From Paramarasmius palmivorus (taxonomy: Eukaryota; Basidiomycota; Agaricomycetes; Agaricales; Marasmiaceae): DNA of 64,000 bases. The DNA is taken from assembly GCA_037176845.1 (NCBI GenBank), contig JAYKXP010000002.1, positions 372,001 through 436,000 of the forward strand. The letters are read 5' to 3'. This document shows, in pieces, positions 48,653-60,234 of the stretch. The number at the start of each line of letters is the position of its first letter. Position 1 is the stretch's first letter. Made by a program: the position numbers and the translations under genes. Below the pieces are notes generated by a model, which was not told where the DNA came from, searched no databases, and saw only the letters and a program-made list of their open reading frames with translations.

Positions 48653-50543
48653 CTATACCCAATGTACAACGGACTCCCTCCGTAGGGGACGCAGTCGTTC
48701 TTCACTCCCGCGGCTCGCCAATGTCCGGCCATCGATGGATACCGGACGTACCTCTGAATTGCCCATCCAAAAAGATGAACCGGCTCCACTCCCACTTTGA
48801 TCACCCTTGACTATCGATTGCCCCTTGTCATCGCCAAACGTTCGATGATGGATCCGAGGCGAGGAACCAACAAGAGTCGACGAGTCCGAAACCGACTGTG
48901 GACTCGTCGGAGAAGCATTGCTACCTCTTCGGTAGCTGGAGCTAGGGTCGCCATGGAACGAGTTCATCTGAAGCATTGCGGGAGGTGGCTGAGGTAATTG
49001 TGGAGGATGTGGCGAGGATGGTGTCGGCGGATGCTGGTAATCACCGTCTTCATCGCGTCCAGTCATCTTGAAGGATTCCTTTTCCTTCCAAGCCTGAAGG
49101 TGTAGGATGAATCTGGCAGTGAGCATACCCGATAGCCTGAAAGTCCGTGAATATACTTGGTCCATGAAATTCGAGAAGGAACACATACGGCAGCGTGAAC
49201 GCATTGAGTATATTTTGGAAGTAGCCCGTCTGCAATGGGATCACGATATTAATGCTGAGGAGCCTTCGCACGGGAGAGCATACGTACGGGCGCGCGCTAG
49301 AATGGCAACTCGTCAACACACTCTCTCAAGGAACCACCAAAAGAATCAACTTACCACTTTCAGAATGAAGGTGGCGACAGTAAAAATAGAAATAAAACTG
49401 ATAAAATACTGTCAATCTCCCGAGGTATGTCCTGGCTTACGCCATACTCACCAGAAGTATAGTAAACCTGTGTTGCGTAAGGTTCAGCTCACGATAACCG
49501 GAAACTACAATATGGTCACTCACCCTCTTCAAATATAAGATACAAGATATTGCTCTTCCTTGTTCCTATCGGACCATATGCCTTGAAAGCCCTAATCGTC
49601 CGGATGCTGATGAGCAAGGCGCAGGATGTCTCGAAGACGATGGTCAGCAGCGCCCTCAGCAGGCTAACTGTTTCATTTGGTTATCAGAACCACATATGAG
49701 GGCGTAAAAGGTATGTCCTCACCGCTATAATGATACATTAGCAACAAAGCAGGTACTCGATCGAAAGAGAACATACACTGGCGTTTTCGCAGAGTCATAG
49801 CATTTTTGACTAGGAACATGGATCTATGAGTGTCGAGTATTAGAGCCTCCTCTGACGAGACAACTAGGTCACTGACGGCATCAGTTATCACAGTTGCTAA
49901 ACCAAGTGCGACTAGGAACGCTAGAATGTAACGATTCTGATTGTACACAGCATAGGTTCGAGCAGTGAATGTCACTATCCAGAATGAAACATCAGAAAGA
50001 GGAAACACAGCTGGAAACTGAATAATCACCGATAATAGAAGCACGACCAATAACTCCCAGGACCGCGATGACTTGGTACCAGATATCACATCTGATTGTG
50101 GGGAAGAGATTGGGATGAAGGGTAAGGATCATTATCTTACAGATACATCAAGATGTACTCACTGAAAACAAAGGTAAGTCAGGAACAGAAATGAATAACC
50201 TTGAACACAGCACTTACCCCAAATCTGAGCTTTCCTGACATGGCCAGCAGATACAGGACATTCGCCACCAGTGCGTATCGACATCCAATGTATGCCACAT
50301 TCGAGAGACGTAGCTTCTTCCCCCAGATGTACCGGACTTCCTGGCCAAACGTTAAAGCGTAATCGTAATATAGTAGGGCTTCGGGGAGAAATGTCGATGA
50401 GTCACAGCTATTTGCTTCACGATGGAACGCGTCACTACTGACCCAAACTAGCCCAAGTGATAGAGTATTCGAGGTAACTGAAGATACATCAACACCGACA
50501 TTTCCAGAGATAAGAATGGAACTCACTGAGTAAAGGTAGCCAT
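48653..50543 (-). CDS. Seven-helix membrane protein, DUF6533-type
   Basis: Agaricomycete-type integral membrane protein with an N-terminal DUF6533-like domain. After the short exon MATFTH, it reads EALLYYDYALTFGQEVRY then IWGKKLRLSNVAYIGCRY and ALVANVLYLLAMSG. Later exons supply hydrophobic helices: CDIWYQVIAVLGVIGRASII, VTFTARTYAVYNQNRYIL, FLVALGLATVITDAIHVPS, SLLRALLTIVFETSCALL and GYFQNILNAFTLPLSGMLTARF. The C-terminal tail is long, cytosolic and Pro/Ser-rich (PTPSSPHPPQLPQPPP) and ends RRESVVHWV. The ATG at 50543 starts a six-codon exon with donor GTGAGT. Many short introns make exact junctions near 49200-49530 uncertain. Function unknown; receptor-like topology is only suggestive. Confidence 0.78.
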
Positions 50544-51612
50544 ACTGCCTATCCCACTAGGGGAGGCGAACACTCGACGAGCGTTGTTAAAAAAGCGTGG
50601 TTTGGAACGAAGGGAAGCTCGGACACTCTCTTTCTGGAACCCTTCATTAAAAGGTAAAGTTGCCGTATTACCCCCTTGCCCACGAAGACATCGGCATTGA
50701 AAGATAGCCGCTCGTTTTACGCACGAGGTAGGTACTTTCGACCTTGATTGGCTCCTGACATGAACCTGCTGGAGCCTAGTGTTGACGCGTTGACGGGCGC
50801 AATGATTTGGTCAAACATCTTTTTGATTATCTTGGGTAATGGCGTCTATGCTTTCAGAAATTCGAAGTAAGATACTGATGATCAGCTGCTCGTCTTCTGA
50901 ACTTGAGGCCCAATGTAGTTCACAGCCCCACGCCTACGTCACTGCATGATTCAAAGTGCAGTCTGCATCCAGTTCGTTCTCGGTTGAATGAGTTCTACTC
51001 ATGGCCTGGAAGTCAATAGCTGCCCCGTCAAAAGAGCGAAAGCGTGTAGAAACGGCAGGACGCGTAGAACGTACCTAGGTTCTATATCTCACAGCCTTCC
51101 CTAGAAGCCGAGGCTATATGGGTAGAGAAATGAATATCAATGGCAGGCGGTACGCGCATCATTCTCCGCGACGACAGATTGAAATGCGTTCCTTGCGACG
51201 CCGCCAATGCTCCGCCACTAATCCCGACTCTCACTTCGCCGCAAGACAATTGATGACTTTGTGGCCGTGATTCCAGTAAAGCACACAGTCCAGAGGTATC
51301 CAGGTTCTTCTCTGAACATTCTAGGTCGTGTTCATGGCTTGTAATGATGAGTTAGCGGTAAAATGGAGGGCAGTGAAGAGTACTAAAGAGCGCGGTGACC
51401 GATGCTGACGCTGTTGACTAGTCCCCTTTCTCACGCATTATCCGCCACTAACCGGACCTCCGTCAGCCATCCGACTTGGGGTTCTCGTATATTCGGAGCA
51501 AACAAATCTCATCGCTATTCTATGCTTATTTAACCCTTCGGAATTCGAGTCAGTCCCCCCTTCTCTGCTCTCTTACATCCTCTCTGAGACACCCGCAAAT
51601 TTTCTTTTCAAA
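50544..51612. other. Divergent intergenic region, no gene
   Basis: About 1.07 kb separates the membrane-protein gene (-) from RIB3 (+). Only short frames occur. A pyrimidine-rich tract precedes the RIB3 ATG (51555-51610). Confidence 0.5.
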
Positions 51613-52526
51613 ATGGCACCCGCAGCACTAGTTATGCCCGCAATGTCAAGTGACGCTTCTACACCTATTTCCAATGGTACAAACGGTCTCAAAAAGACTA
51701 CATTCCCTGCCTTGTCACCTTACAAGATGAAGACTGCCCCTACCCCAACGCTCTCCTCGAATGTCCAGCAACGGATGGAGTTTGCATTCGATTCGATGGA
51801 AGAAGCGTTGGAAGCCTACAAGAACGGAGAATTTCTTGTGGTTATGGACGATGAAAACAGGGAGAACGAGGGAGACCTGATCATTGCAGGATGCCATTGT
51901 ACGACGGAGAAGATGGCCTGGATGATCAGACATACTAGGTGCGCTCTACCGCCGCTTAAATTTTTCACATGCTGACAATGACTCCAACCTAGCGGTTTCA
52001 TATGCATATCTTTGCCTGGGGAGAGACTGGAAGAGCTTGAGCTACCCCTGATGGTTGGAGAACGGAACCAGGATCCAAAAGGAACAGCCTACACTATCTC
52101 TGTCGACTATAAACATGGTACGTACGCTCCATCTGATTAGTCGCCATCAGCAAGCTGAAATCTTGAGCAGGAACTACTACCGGGATCTCAGCGCATGACA
52201 GAGCACTCACCGCACAAGCATTGTCATCTCCTACATCCGTTGCCTCTGATTTCACAAGACCTGGCCACCTTATGCCTTTACGTGCTAGGCCTGGCGGTGT
52301 TCTCACGCGACGAGGTCATACCGAAGCTGGTGTCGATCTCTGTAAATTGACCGGGCTCCCAGAGGCTGGCGTGCTCTGCGAATTGGTCAACGACCTGGAT
52401 GAAGACTATGAAGGAGGTATGATGCGACGGGATGGATGCAGGAGGTTTGCAGACAAATGGGGTCTCAAAATGATTAGTATAGAGATGATGACTGAGTTCC
52501 GGAAGAGACTGGAAGAGAAGCAGTAA
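51613..52526 (+). CDS. RIB3: 3,4-dihydroxy-2-butanone-4-phosphate synthase
   Basis: Riboflavin-pathway enzyme converting ribulose-5-phosphate to 3,4-dihydroxy-2-butanone-4-phosphate and formate. The signature [17 protein letters not shown], the [22 protein letters not shown] block split by an intron, [35 protein letters not shown] and [20 protein letters not shown] are all present, including the acidic metal-binding residues of the first motif. It ends FRKRLEEKQ. Three exons. About 60 N-terminal residues ([18 protein letters not shown]) precede the domain, longer than in bacterial RibB. No FMN-riboswitch-like leader is seen. Confidence 0.96.
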
Positions 52527-53414
52527 GAAAGACTATCTAATGTAGTATGTTATCTGCCATATTCGTATAGCTCCAATAATGATTTTCCAGATCATATCAT
52601 AGAATTTCCTTGGTTGTAAATAGGGCGCCGACATGAACTACGAAGCATTGTACCAAGAACGGTTCAGTCTCCGCCAGATTGCCCCAGAAGTAAGCGTTAC
52701 TGGCTTTGGCGCAAAAGTCCGGTCTGTCCGAACATGAAGATGCGCTTCTACGGATGCTTGTCAGCAGGAATGACACTGACCGCGGAGTTTGATGAGCTGG
52801 CTGATTGCGACATGGCTCTCAGCAACGGATGGGGAAAATCCTCCAATTCGGCTTCGAATTCAACTCGAAGGTGAGTGGATCCCGAAGCAAGACTTGTGCC
52901 GCGTTGCTATAGCTCTGCTCAACTTTTAGATTCTCAAAAAGATGCGGACTTTCGTTGTCGTCGGCATTAACGAAATGTCGGTCGAAACCCGAAACGGCGA
53001 AAATGACCACGAGACGTGATGGGGTAAGAATGGAGATTTGGATGTCTGATTACCGTTTTCTGCAAACGGTGACTACCTTTTAGCTCCTATAGTCTTTCGC
53101 CTGCAGTACGGTGTACTCAAAGAACACTCAAACGTTGCCTGGTGTCTGTCATCTCCGCCCCACGAGGTCCTTTTACGAGCTCTGCATACCCTGTAGAGCG
53201 TGCTTCGTATATTTATATCCGGACAAGAAATGCCAGGAAAACTGCCGGAAGACTTCTTGGGAACATATCGACATTAGCAAGCAAAGAAACGGTTCTCAGC
53301 CGACGGCATTGATGGAGTCATCGAGTACAAAAACCTTTGGGTCCCATGTGTCGATGACTGTCTTCTCCCCTTCTCACGAACGGAGCTGGCGCTCGGGTAT
53401 TCGTCCCTCAAAAG
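52527..53414. other. Intergenic, possible small peptide fragment
   Basis: Near 52820-53020 an ATG frame (MGKILQFGFEFNSK) meets a regular intron (GTGAGT near 52873, TTTTAG near 52929) and continues ILKKMRTFVVVGINEMSVE to a TGA, 43 codons in all. The upstream frame is closed. It may be a gene remnant; no family is recognised. The rest is the MFS upstream region. Confidence 0.3.
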
Positions 53415-55964
53415 ATGTCTCTCGAAGAATCTACGTCACGATTAGAACAAACAACTTCTCATGAATCTTCTACGACAAAACGATCAGACCTCCCATCATC
53501 AATGCCAAAGGAACACGACGATTTGAATTCAACGAGTAGTACAAAACGCGACCCTGAAACCCCCTGTGGATACGGCGAATCCGCGATACCGGTTGACAAA
53601 AAAGAGGAAGCTTTGGAGAATGTGGAGGATGACTGGGAGAACGATCCAGAAAATGCAAGAAATTGGCCAAGACGGAAAAAATGGGTTGCAGTGTCAATTG
53701 TAGGTCCAAGGACGTTCGTGATCGCCCTACCGGTTGCTGCTTTCTGTACTGCGCTAAATTGTTTGCTAGGTCTCATTCTACACGTTTATTCCTCCGCTCG
53801 CAAGTTCAATGATAGCCCCTGGTCTTCCGCAAGTTGCCCGAGAATTCCATATTCAAAATGAAACTATCACGGCTTTGACGCTGAGCGTCTTTCTAATTTC
53901 TTTTGCGATTGGGGTATGTATCTGCTTTCTACAACAGCCACCGTGAACACGATGAGACTGAGTATGAATATGACTATTAGCCATTAATCCTAGCGCCTCT
54001 CTCAGAGATGTATGGGCGAACTTGGGTAAGTAACAGCACTTATACCCCGCCGCATGGTGCTGAATATACCGCATTACACTAGGTACTGCATCTCGGGAAC
54101 ATTTTTTCGTTAGGTTTCAATCTGGGATGCGCATTCTCACCCAATACAACGTCCCTTATCATCTTCCGTTTCCTCACGGGCTTTAGTGGGGCTGCACCGT
54201 GAGCTTGACTCGCTATCTCAGTGTTGCAATCATTCATGTTATGGTGTTCTGACAGAATAGCTGTCGGCGGCGGTTCTGTCGGTATGAGAAATTCGCTGTT
54301 AGATCGGAGAGACTGACATTCTTTGCGTACAGGTGACCTCTTCTCAGAACGAGAACGAGCCTTCGCGATGTCTCTTTATACACTGGTCTGTGTTCTACCA
54401 TAATCTTTGTTATCTTTACTAACTTGTATGGCCAGGGCCCTCTAATTGCTCCCGCGTTAGGTATGTGGACACCACCTGAAACGTTCCTGGCCCCTCATCT
54501 TTCACAGGGCCGATTGCAGGAGGCTTCCTTGCGCAGACAGTTGGCATAAAATACGTATTCATTGTTATTGCCTGTGGGTCTTCTTTCTCGCTAAGCTCTA
54601 TATTTGGTATAGTTTGATTCAATTTTGACTCTCAGCTTGCTGTGGACTGGCGAGCCTGGTCGGAATACCGTTCCTCCGCGAAACGTATGCGCCAGTGATA
54701 CGACGTAAGAAGGCCATGAGGATTCAAGACCCAGAAAAGCGTTTGTCATCAACCGCCGCGCCGCATGGGGACTTGACTAAGTCTCAATACCTCTGGATCA
54801 ATCTCACAAGGCCGGTGGTCTTGCTCACCAGAAGTTTTATTTGCTTCATTCTCAGTCTGTATATGGCATTGTGAGTCGCTTGCTTTCAGTCTGACCTTGC
54901 GGAACGCTAATAGACACTCTAGTATCTATGGTCCGTCTCCCATCACAATTGTTTGATAGGCGCGTATTCACTTATTATTGACTAGGCATCTACTACCTCA
55001 TGTTTGCGACGTTCGCAAGTAAGTACCTCCTCCGGCTCCCTCGAACCCATCCGCTCAATACACTTTGATAGATCTCTTCCACGAAACTTATGGTTTTGGT
55101 GCTGGTATTGGGGGTCTTGTCTATCTTGGCCTCGGCACTGGCTTCATGTTGGCAACGTATTTCGGCGCGGATATTGCAGACAAGATATATCAAAAGGTAT
55201 GTTATCTCGTTTCGGGTTACCCAGATTCCATTAAACATCATCTGGCGTTAGCAAGCAGACAAGAACGGCGGAAAGGGAAAGCCCGAGATGAGAGTACCTC
55301 CCCTGATTTTCGGCTCTCTGTTCATACCTGTTGGCTTACTGTGAGGATTCTACCCATCTGACGGCTGAGTCTTGAGCGCACTAACTTATATCCTCAGGTG
55401 GTATGGATGGTCTGCTCAAAAGAAATTACACTGGATCATGCCAATTATTGGATCGGGCATCTTTGGGTTTGGTGAGGCCAACTCAAAGCAGATGTCGAAC
55501 GATGGGCTCATCCTTTTTGCTGCAATTCTTAGGGCAGATGACTTGCTTGTAAGCTTTCATCGTAGTTCTTTACCTTTACTTCGGCTCACACCCCCTTCTA
55601 CAAGTCTTCCCATTAGTTTGTACTTGGTCGACGCCTTCACATACGCAGCTAGTGCGCTATCCGCTGCCTCGGTAAGTGTAGTGATGGCACCCACAATGTT
55701 TCTTGAGCTCACTGTTATGTTCAGGTCCTTCGTTCGCTCCTAGGATTCGCGTTCCCTCTGTTTGCTCAGCAAATGTTCGATGCTTTGGGCGTTGGTCCCG
55801 GGAATACCTTGCTAGCCGGTAAGAATCGGATTTTTAAAGAATCCCAGTAGGGTCGCCGCTAACACGAGTTCCAAGGGCTGGCAATCGTACTTGGAATACC
55901 GTTTCCGATCTGGATTTACTATCGTGGAGAGGCCATTAGGGCACGCAGCGACCTCAACAGGTAA
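53415..55964 (+). CDS. MFS drug/polyamine-type exporter (DHA1-like)
   Basis: Twelve-helix proton antiporter-type transporter of the plasma membrane. The acidic, Ser-rich cytosolic N-terminus ends in ENDPENARNWPRRKKW, the typical entry to TM1. Spliced exons give FIPPLASSMIAPGLPQVA, ALTLSVFLISFAIG, PLILAPLSEMYGR (loop 2/3 motif A region), LIIFRFLTGFSGAAP, IAVGGGSVGDLFSERERAFA, GPLIAPA/GPIAGGFLAQTVG (motif C-like), PEMRVPPLIFGSLFIPVGLL, WYGWSAQKKLHWIMP, FLPISLYLVDAFTYAASALS and VLRSLLGFAFPLFAQQMF. It ends IRARSDLNR. At least fifteen exons, some tiny (for example GQMTCL at about 55535-55550). The substrate is not predictable. Confidence 0.92.
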
Positions 55965-56590
55965 AGCGCCTCCGACACGTTTGGGTTTTGCTGGGAAGAC
56001 CTAGGGTCACAAAAGTTATGATATGACAGACATAAACATAGATTCACGGTAGTTACAGGTATCCGTAGACAGACACGACGACAGCAGTCCTGATAATAGT
56101 TACACATCACCATTACCTGGCCGAGCGTTCCCGAAAATGAAGCTAGTAGCATTGAAGTGGTTCTGAGATGAAATCCTACTTGAAGGAGAGAATGTTGCGA
56201 TAGCAATGGTGCTGGGCTATTCTAGTTTGATTGAGCCTTGGGGATGGGTGGCGGAAAGGCGGGGCTCTATCGACCGGGACATACGCCTCGACTCCCCGAG
56301 TCGGAATTGATTGTACGTACTTGACGTCGAAACAGGAGTGCGTGAAGGGTACATGCTGTACGAGGAAGTTGATATAGTCGAAAGAGGCCTCGAGGCAGCC
56401 ACCGGCAAACGCTAAGGAATGGTACGTGGCTTGAGCGCTTCTGCAGGATATCTGGACTAGGTCTAGCTCTTGGAAGATTGAAACTTTAGTCAGGGTCGTA
56501 GGAGGGGGCAAAGATGGTGGCACTGACTTGAGTACTCAAATTGCCACATCCACCGATCCACAGCCATAGGCAGAGGCACCCTGAGGCACC

Positions 56591-56618
56591 GGCATAGATA
56601 GACTTGTGTCTATATGCC
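56591..56618. repeat. Short inverted repeat (hairpin)
   Basis: GGCATAGATAGAC and GTCTATATGCC are inverted copies around a TTGT loop, with a two-base bulge in the left arm. A perfect 12-bp palindrome, TTGAGTACTCAA, lies just upstream at 56528-56539. Confidence 0.6.
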
Positions 56619-59600
56619 GACGCAACGCATCCACATGACAGGTTTGTACTCAAACAATCACCTAGTTTTGACTAGTCGGTGACTTATTTCGAGACGGTAA
56701 CCATAGTTTTTGACGATGTGCCTCAAGGATGTGAGCAGCTGATATCCAGGTGTCGCGCCACGACTTTAAAGGCCCTAGCAGTCCTAGGACGGACGCTGAT
56801 GGGTCACGGAATGGAAATGAACGAGGCAGGACTTCAATGCATTACAGAATCCCTGTAAATGTCGATTAACCTCTGGTCTGAGCCCAGCTGGGATCTCATT
56901 CATGCGTACCGTTATGAAACCGGGCTTAACAGCGACACGAACATTCCACATGTCACAACTGCGATGTGCGAATGCGCCACATCTACGATCTTGGGAGATC
57001 CGAAATGATCTCAAATCCTAGAATGAGATAATGCGGGCTCGGAAGAGTGGGAAAACAGGAATAAGGTTGAAGTCAAGTAAGCATTGCTTCGATGCAAGTG
57101 TCTTGCAAGGAAAGGGAGCTTCCTCGAAGGTTCGTGTGAGAGTGTGGCCAGCGCCTCCAATGAGAACCGGAAGGTACAACCGCGAACGAGCTTCAGATAT
57201 CACCCGCGCTGTAGGAACTGCCATACAGACTCGAAACCACCAGCTTGCGCAGAGCAGAGCGCTTGTGGTCGTTCATGCATCTACCTGGTGACACAAGTAA
57301 AATTGAGCATCGGACAATAATGAGTAGGAAAATGAACCTTACGACAAATATCACCCTGTTGACACTCAAAAGAAAATGCCGGCGCTCTAATGTCTCCGGT
57401 GAATAATCCTTCACTAATTCAGGATACATTAAGATTGGTACCAATCGCTCGACGGATGTTGCACGCGAATTGAACGCACAATAGGATCGCCACGGTGCCG
57501 AGTTTAAAAAGCTGAAATGTCGGAGTTAGCAGGTGTGCAATCCGTTGAGAAGGCCAGAGATGGTCACTACAACATCGTAGCACAGAAGGGTGTTGCCAGA
57601 GCCGTGCGAGCCCAACATAGACAAGTCCATCGCGAGTCTAATCCAGGAACGAGCTGTGTGACTGTTGTCTGAGGGTGCATAAAGGATATGGCTAGAACAT
57701 GAACCTGGCTGCGAAGCGTCCCTCGAGACAAAGACAAGGTAAAACGCGAAGACTCGAGGGAATTGACTTTCTTGATTGGCAGATGTTGATCCTGTCACCA
57801 CTCTAAGAATATGTTCAGAGGTCGAGAACAAACGGATGTATTAGAAGCGGCGCTGATAAAGGAAAATACAATTCAGGGCTCGCTCACCGTGACACATGGA
57901 AGCGGATGTTGTAGCTGGGGTGCCACCCAACGAGCTCAAATCGCAGTCAAGACATCCATTCCTCTGGGGTCTCCATAGTCTTCATATCATATGCAAGAAA
58001 AACCTGTCAACTGGTCGAGATTGCCCAACAGATCTATCCTTGGAAAGGGCCAAACTGAGTTATGTTCGAGGATGATGTTACTAGGATCTTACGGCCTTGT
58101 GATTTTAAAAATTCCCCGCTTTCCTACGTGTCAGCGCCAGAATATCGGGAAGGTGTTGGGCTTCGTTGTCGTGGTTGCAGAAAAGAACGTGACGAGTAAA
58201 CAGGGTCAGGTGATCACCTACTACTATGTAAGACGCGACACGCGACTCGTGGGCGCTGGCGTTTGGATCACCTTCACGTTGGAATTGGGTATTATTGCAG
58301 TATCTTATAAGTTATATATCGAAAGTCTTTCCGAGAACCATCTCATCCGAGTCCATTCGCGCAGCAGGATCTAAGTTCCTGTTGGCAGACGCAACTTTCA
58401 CCTCAAGTCATCTCAAGGCCAAAGTAAATTCAGAGTGTGGCCAGGCCCTCTAGCGTGAACCTTTCGGCGGCGAGAATACAGCTTCCGTTGACATTTATGG
58501 AAGCCTTAAACACACTGAGCGCATTTTCAGCCCCAAAGCCGCTTCACCAAGCCATGTGTCCTCTCGTCCGAGGACTTCCATTTCCAAAAATCAAGGGAGT
58601 ATCTTTTATATCGGATGCCAGAGCTGGGAAAGCTTCCATAGAGTACAGAAAGACACGCCCGCTTGACATGACACTGAAAATCGCGAAACTTGGCATGCCT
58701 CCGCTACTAACCTATTAAGTATACTACTCGATATACCGCGGGGTTAATCCATGGTGCTCGTCAATGCTCGTCACACTGACAGAACGAGAATTACCAGCGC
58801 CAATGAGTTGTTGAGTTGAGACTCGAAGCTTGCAAGTTGAAAACCGGAATGACCGTCGGCTAATGGTAAGGGACAAGCTCCAAGCTGTTCCAAGCTTAAG
58901 GCGGCGGCTAAAACTAGGCGAGGGCGCCAATTGCGAGGAGAACCGGCAAACTGAGTGAAACGCGTTGCGGAACAGGCTAGTCAAAATGGGTTTTTCCACA
59001 GCCAGATATTGCTCCACTAACCACTGCCACGGTATAGGAAACGCGTCTTTTAGAACGGGAGTTGTGCGAGGTGGAAGGTCGCGGGCCCGTCACGTCGTCA
59101 GGTTCTCGACTTCTTCCACTGCCAACGGAGAGACGTGCTACACGTTGCACGAGGCACAAAAAGAACAGATAAATTAACAACGCACTGACGGCTCCGATTT
59201 GAACGCCTCTGGTTACAGCGAATCCCCTGGAGAAGGACTTGGGCGCGCCTGGAGGCTGGCAATATGTTGGAAATCGAATTGGTCACCGGTAAAATTCCAC
59301 GTCCTGTTCTGCTCTGCAGATACTATTCAACTTCAGGGACGTAGACTTTGGTTAAGCAGACAGAATCTTGGTAATTCAGGTTCATATGTTCAGCGGTCGG
59401 TAAACAAAGAAATATTGGCAATAAAATAACAAATGCACCCACCAAGATCCACATCTATCCACTTGCCTACAAATGCATGCCCGACTACATCGCGCCTCGC
59501 GGTCCCGTCATTTTTTGTCTGCATCCAATTGATGGGTGGCTTCTCTTGCTTCTGGGCATCTCGGTTGACATAGAGATCTCTTGAGAAGATAGATTACATG

Positions 59601-59781
59601 GTGTTCCCTGCAAGCTGCATCATTCGGACTCGGAAAAAGCGAAATAATTCGGATCTGACCTTTGAGAGCGGGAAGATATGACGTCGAAGTTAGAGTAAGT
59701 ACCGATTTTCGTGAGCTCTGATGTGCACAATGAGTGAGGGCAGCTAGCGAAGAAAGAAAAAAGAAAAAAATTCAAACAAAC

Positions 59782-60234
59782 ATGCCTCGAGGCTCACGCG
59801 AAGAGGCCGATGTCGTCGCTATTGCGGAGCCGTTAGGGATCCTCTCCACCCACGTCAGCCCTCACAAAGGAAGCCATTCTTCAACCTCTTCTTCTTTTCG
59901 CTACACGACAGCGAAGCATCATCTGCAAACACGGCACCGATTTCCACGCTCTTGCCTCTTTCACCAACCAAACGTGACACCGCACGTTCTTCTTTCAACT
60001 TCATTTCCCAAACCGTTGGTGATTCCATCCTCCAACTCCCAAAAGACCAAATTGCATCGAGGTATCCAGAGCAACAAACAACAGCAAGTCTTCTTCAGAA
60101 CCCATGGCTCTGACATCGCGAAAATTGCGGGCTCTGGTATCCTTTTTTGGCAAACATTCGGGATGTCAAGGGATGACAGCTCAACTGAGCATTGGAAACA
60201 GGATCTGATTCTTCGAACGCAATGTGACTTTTGA
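59782..60234 (+). other. Doubtful 150-codon ORF
   Basis: The ATG at 59782 sits in an A-rich leader and opens MPRGSREEADVVAIAEPLG, then Ser/Thr/His-rich text, ending LILRTQCDF. No family is seen. An alternative frame over the same bases (FFSLHDSEASSANTAPIS, TVGDSILQLPKDQIASRY) looks equally plausible as spliced exons, so the coding frame is unresolved. A fragment with F-box-like follow-on text lies just downstream at about 60300-60453. Confidence 0.25.

Noticed and set aside
51541..51612. FMN riboswitch in the RIB3 leader
   Set aside because: No conserved FMN-aptamer blocks are visible; the leader is a simple pyrimidine-rich tract.
57193..57831. Membrane-protein gene in the desert
   Set aside because: The hydrophobic fragments could not be joined into a continuous frame with credible splice sites; kept only as an observation.
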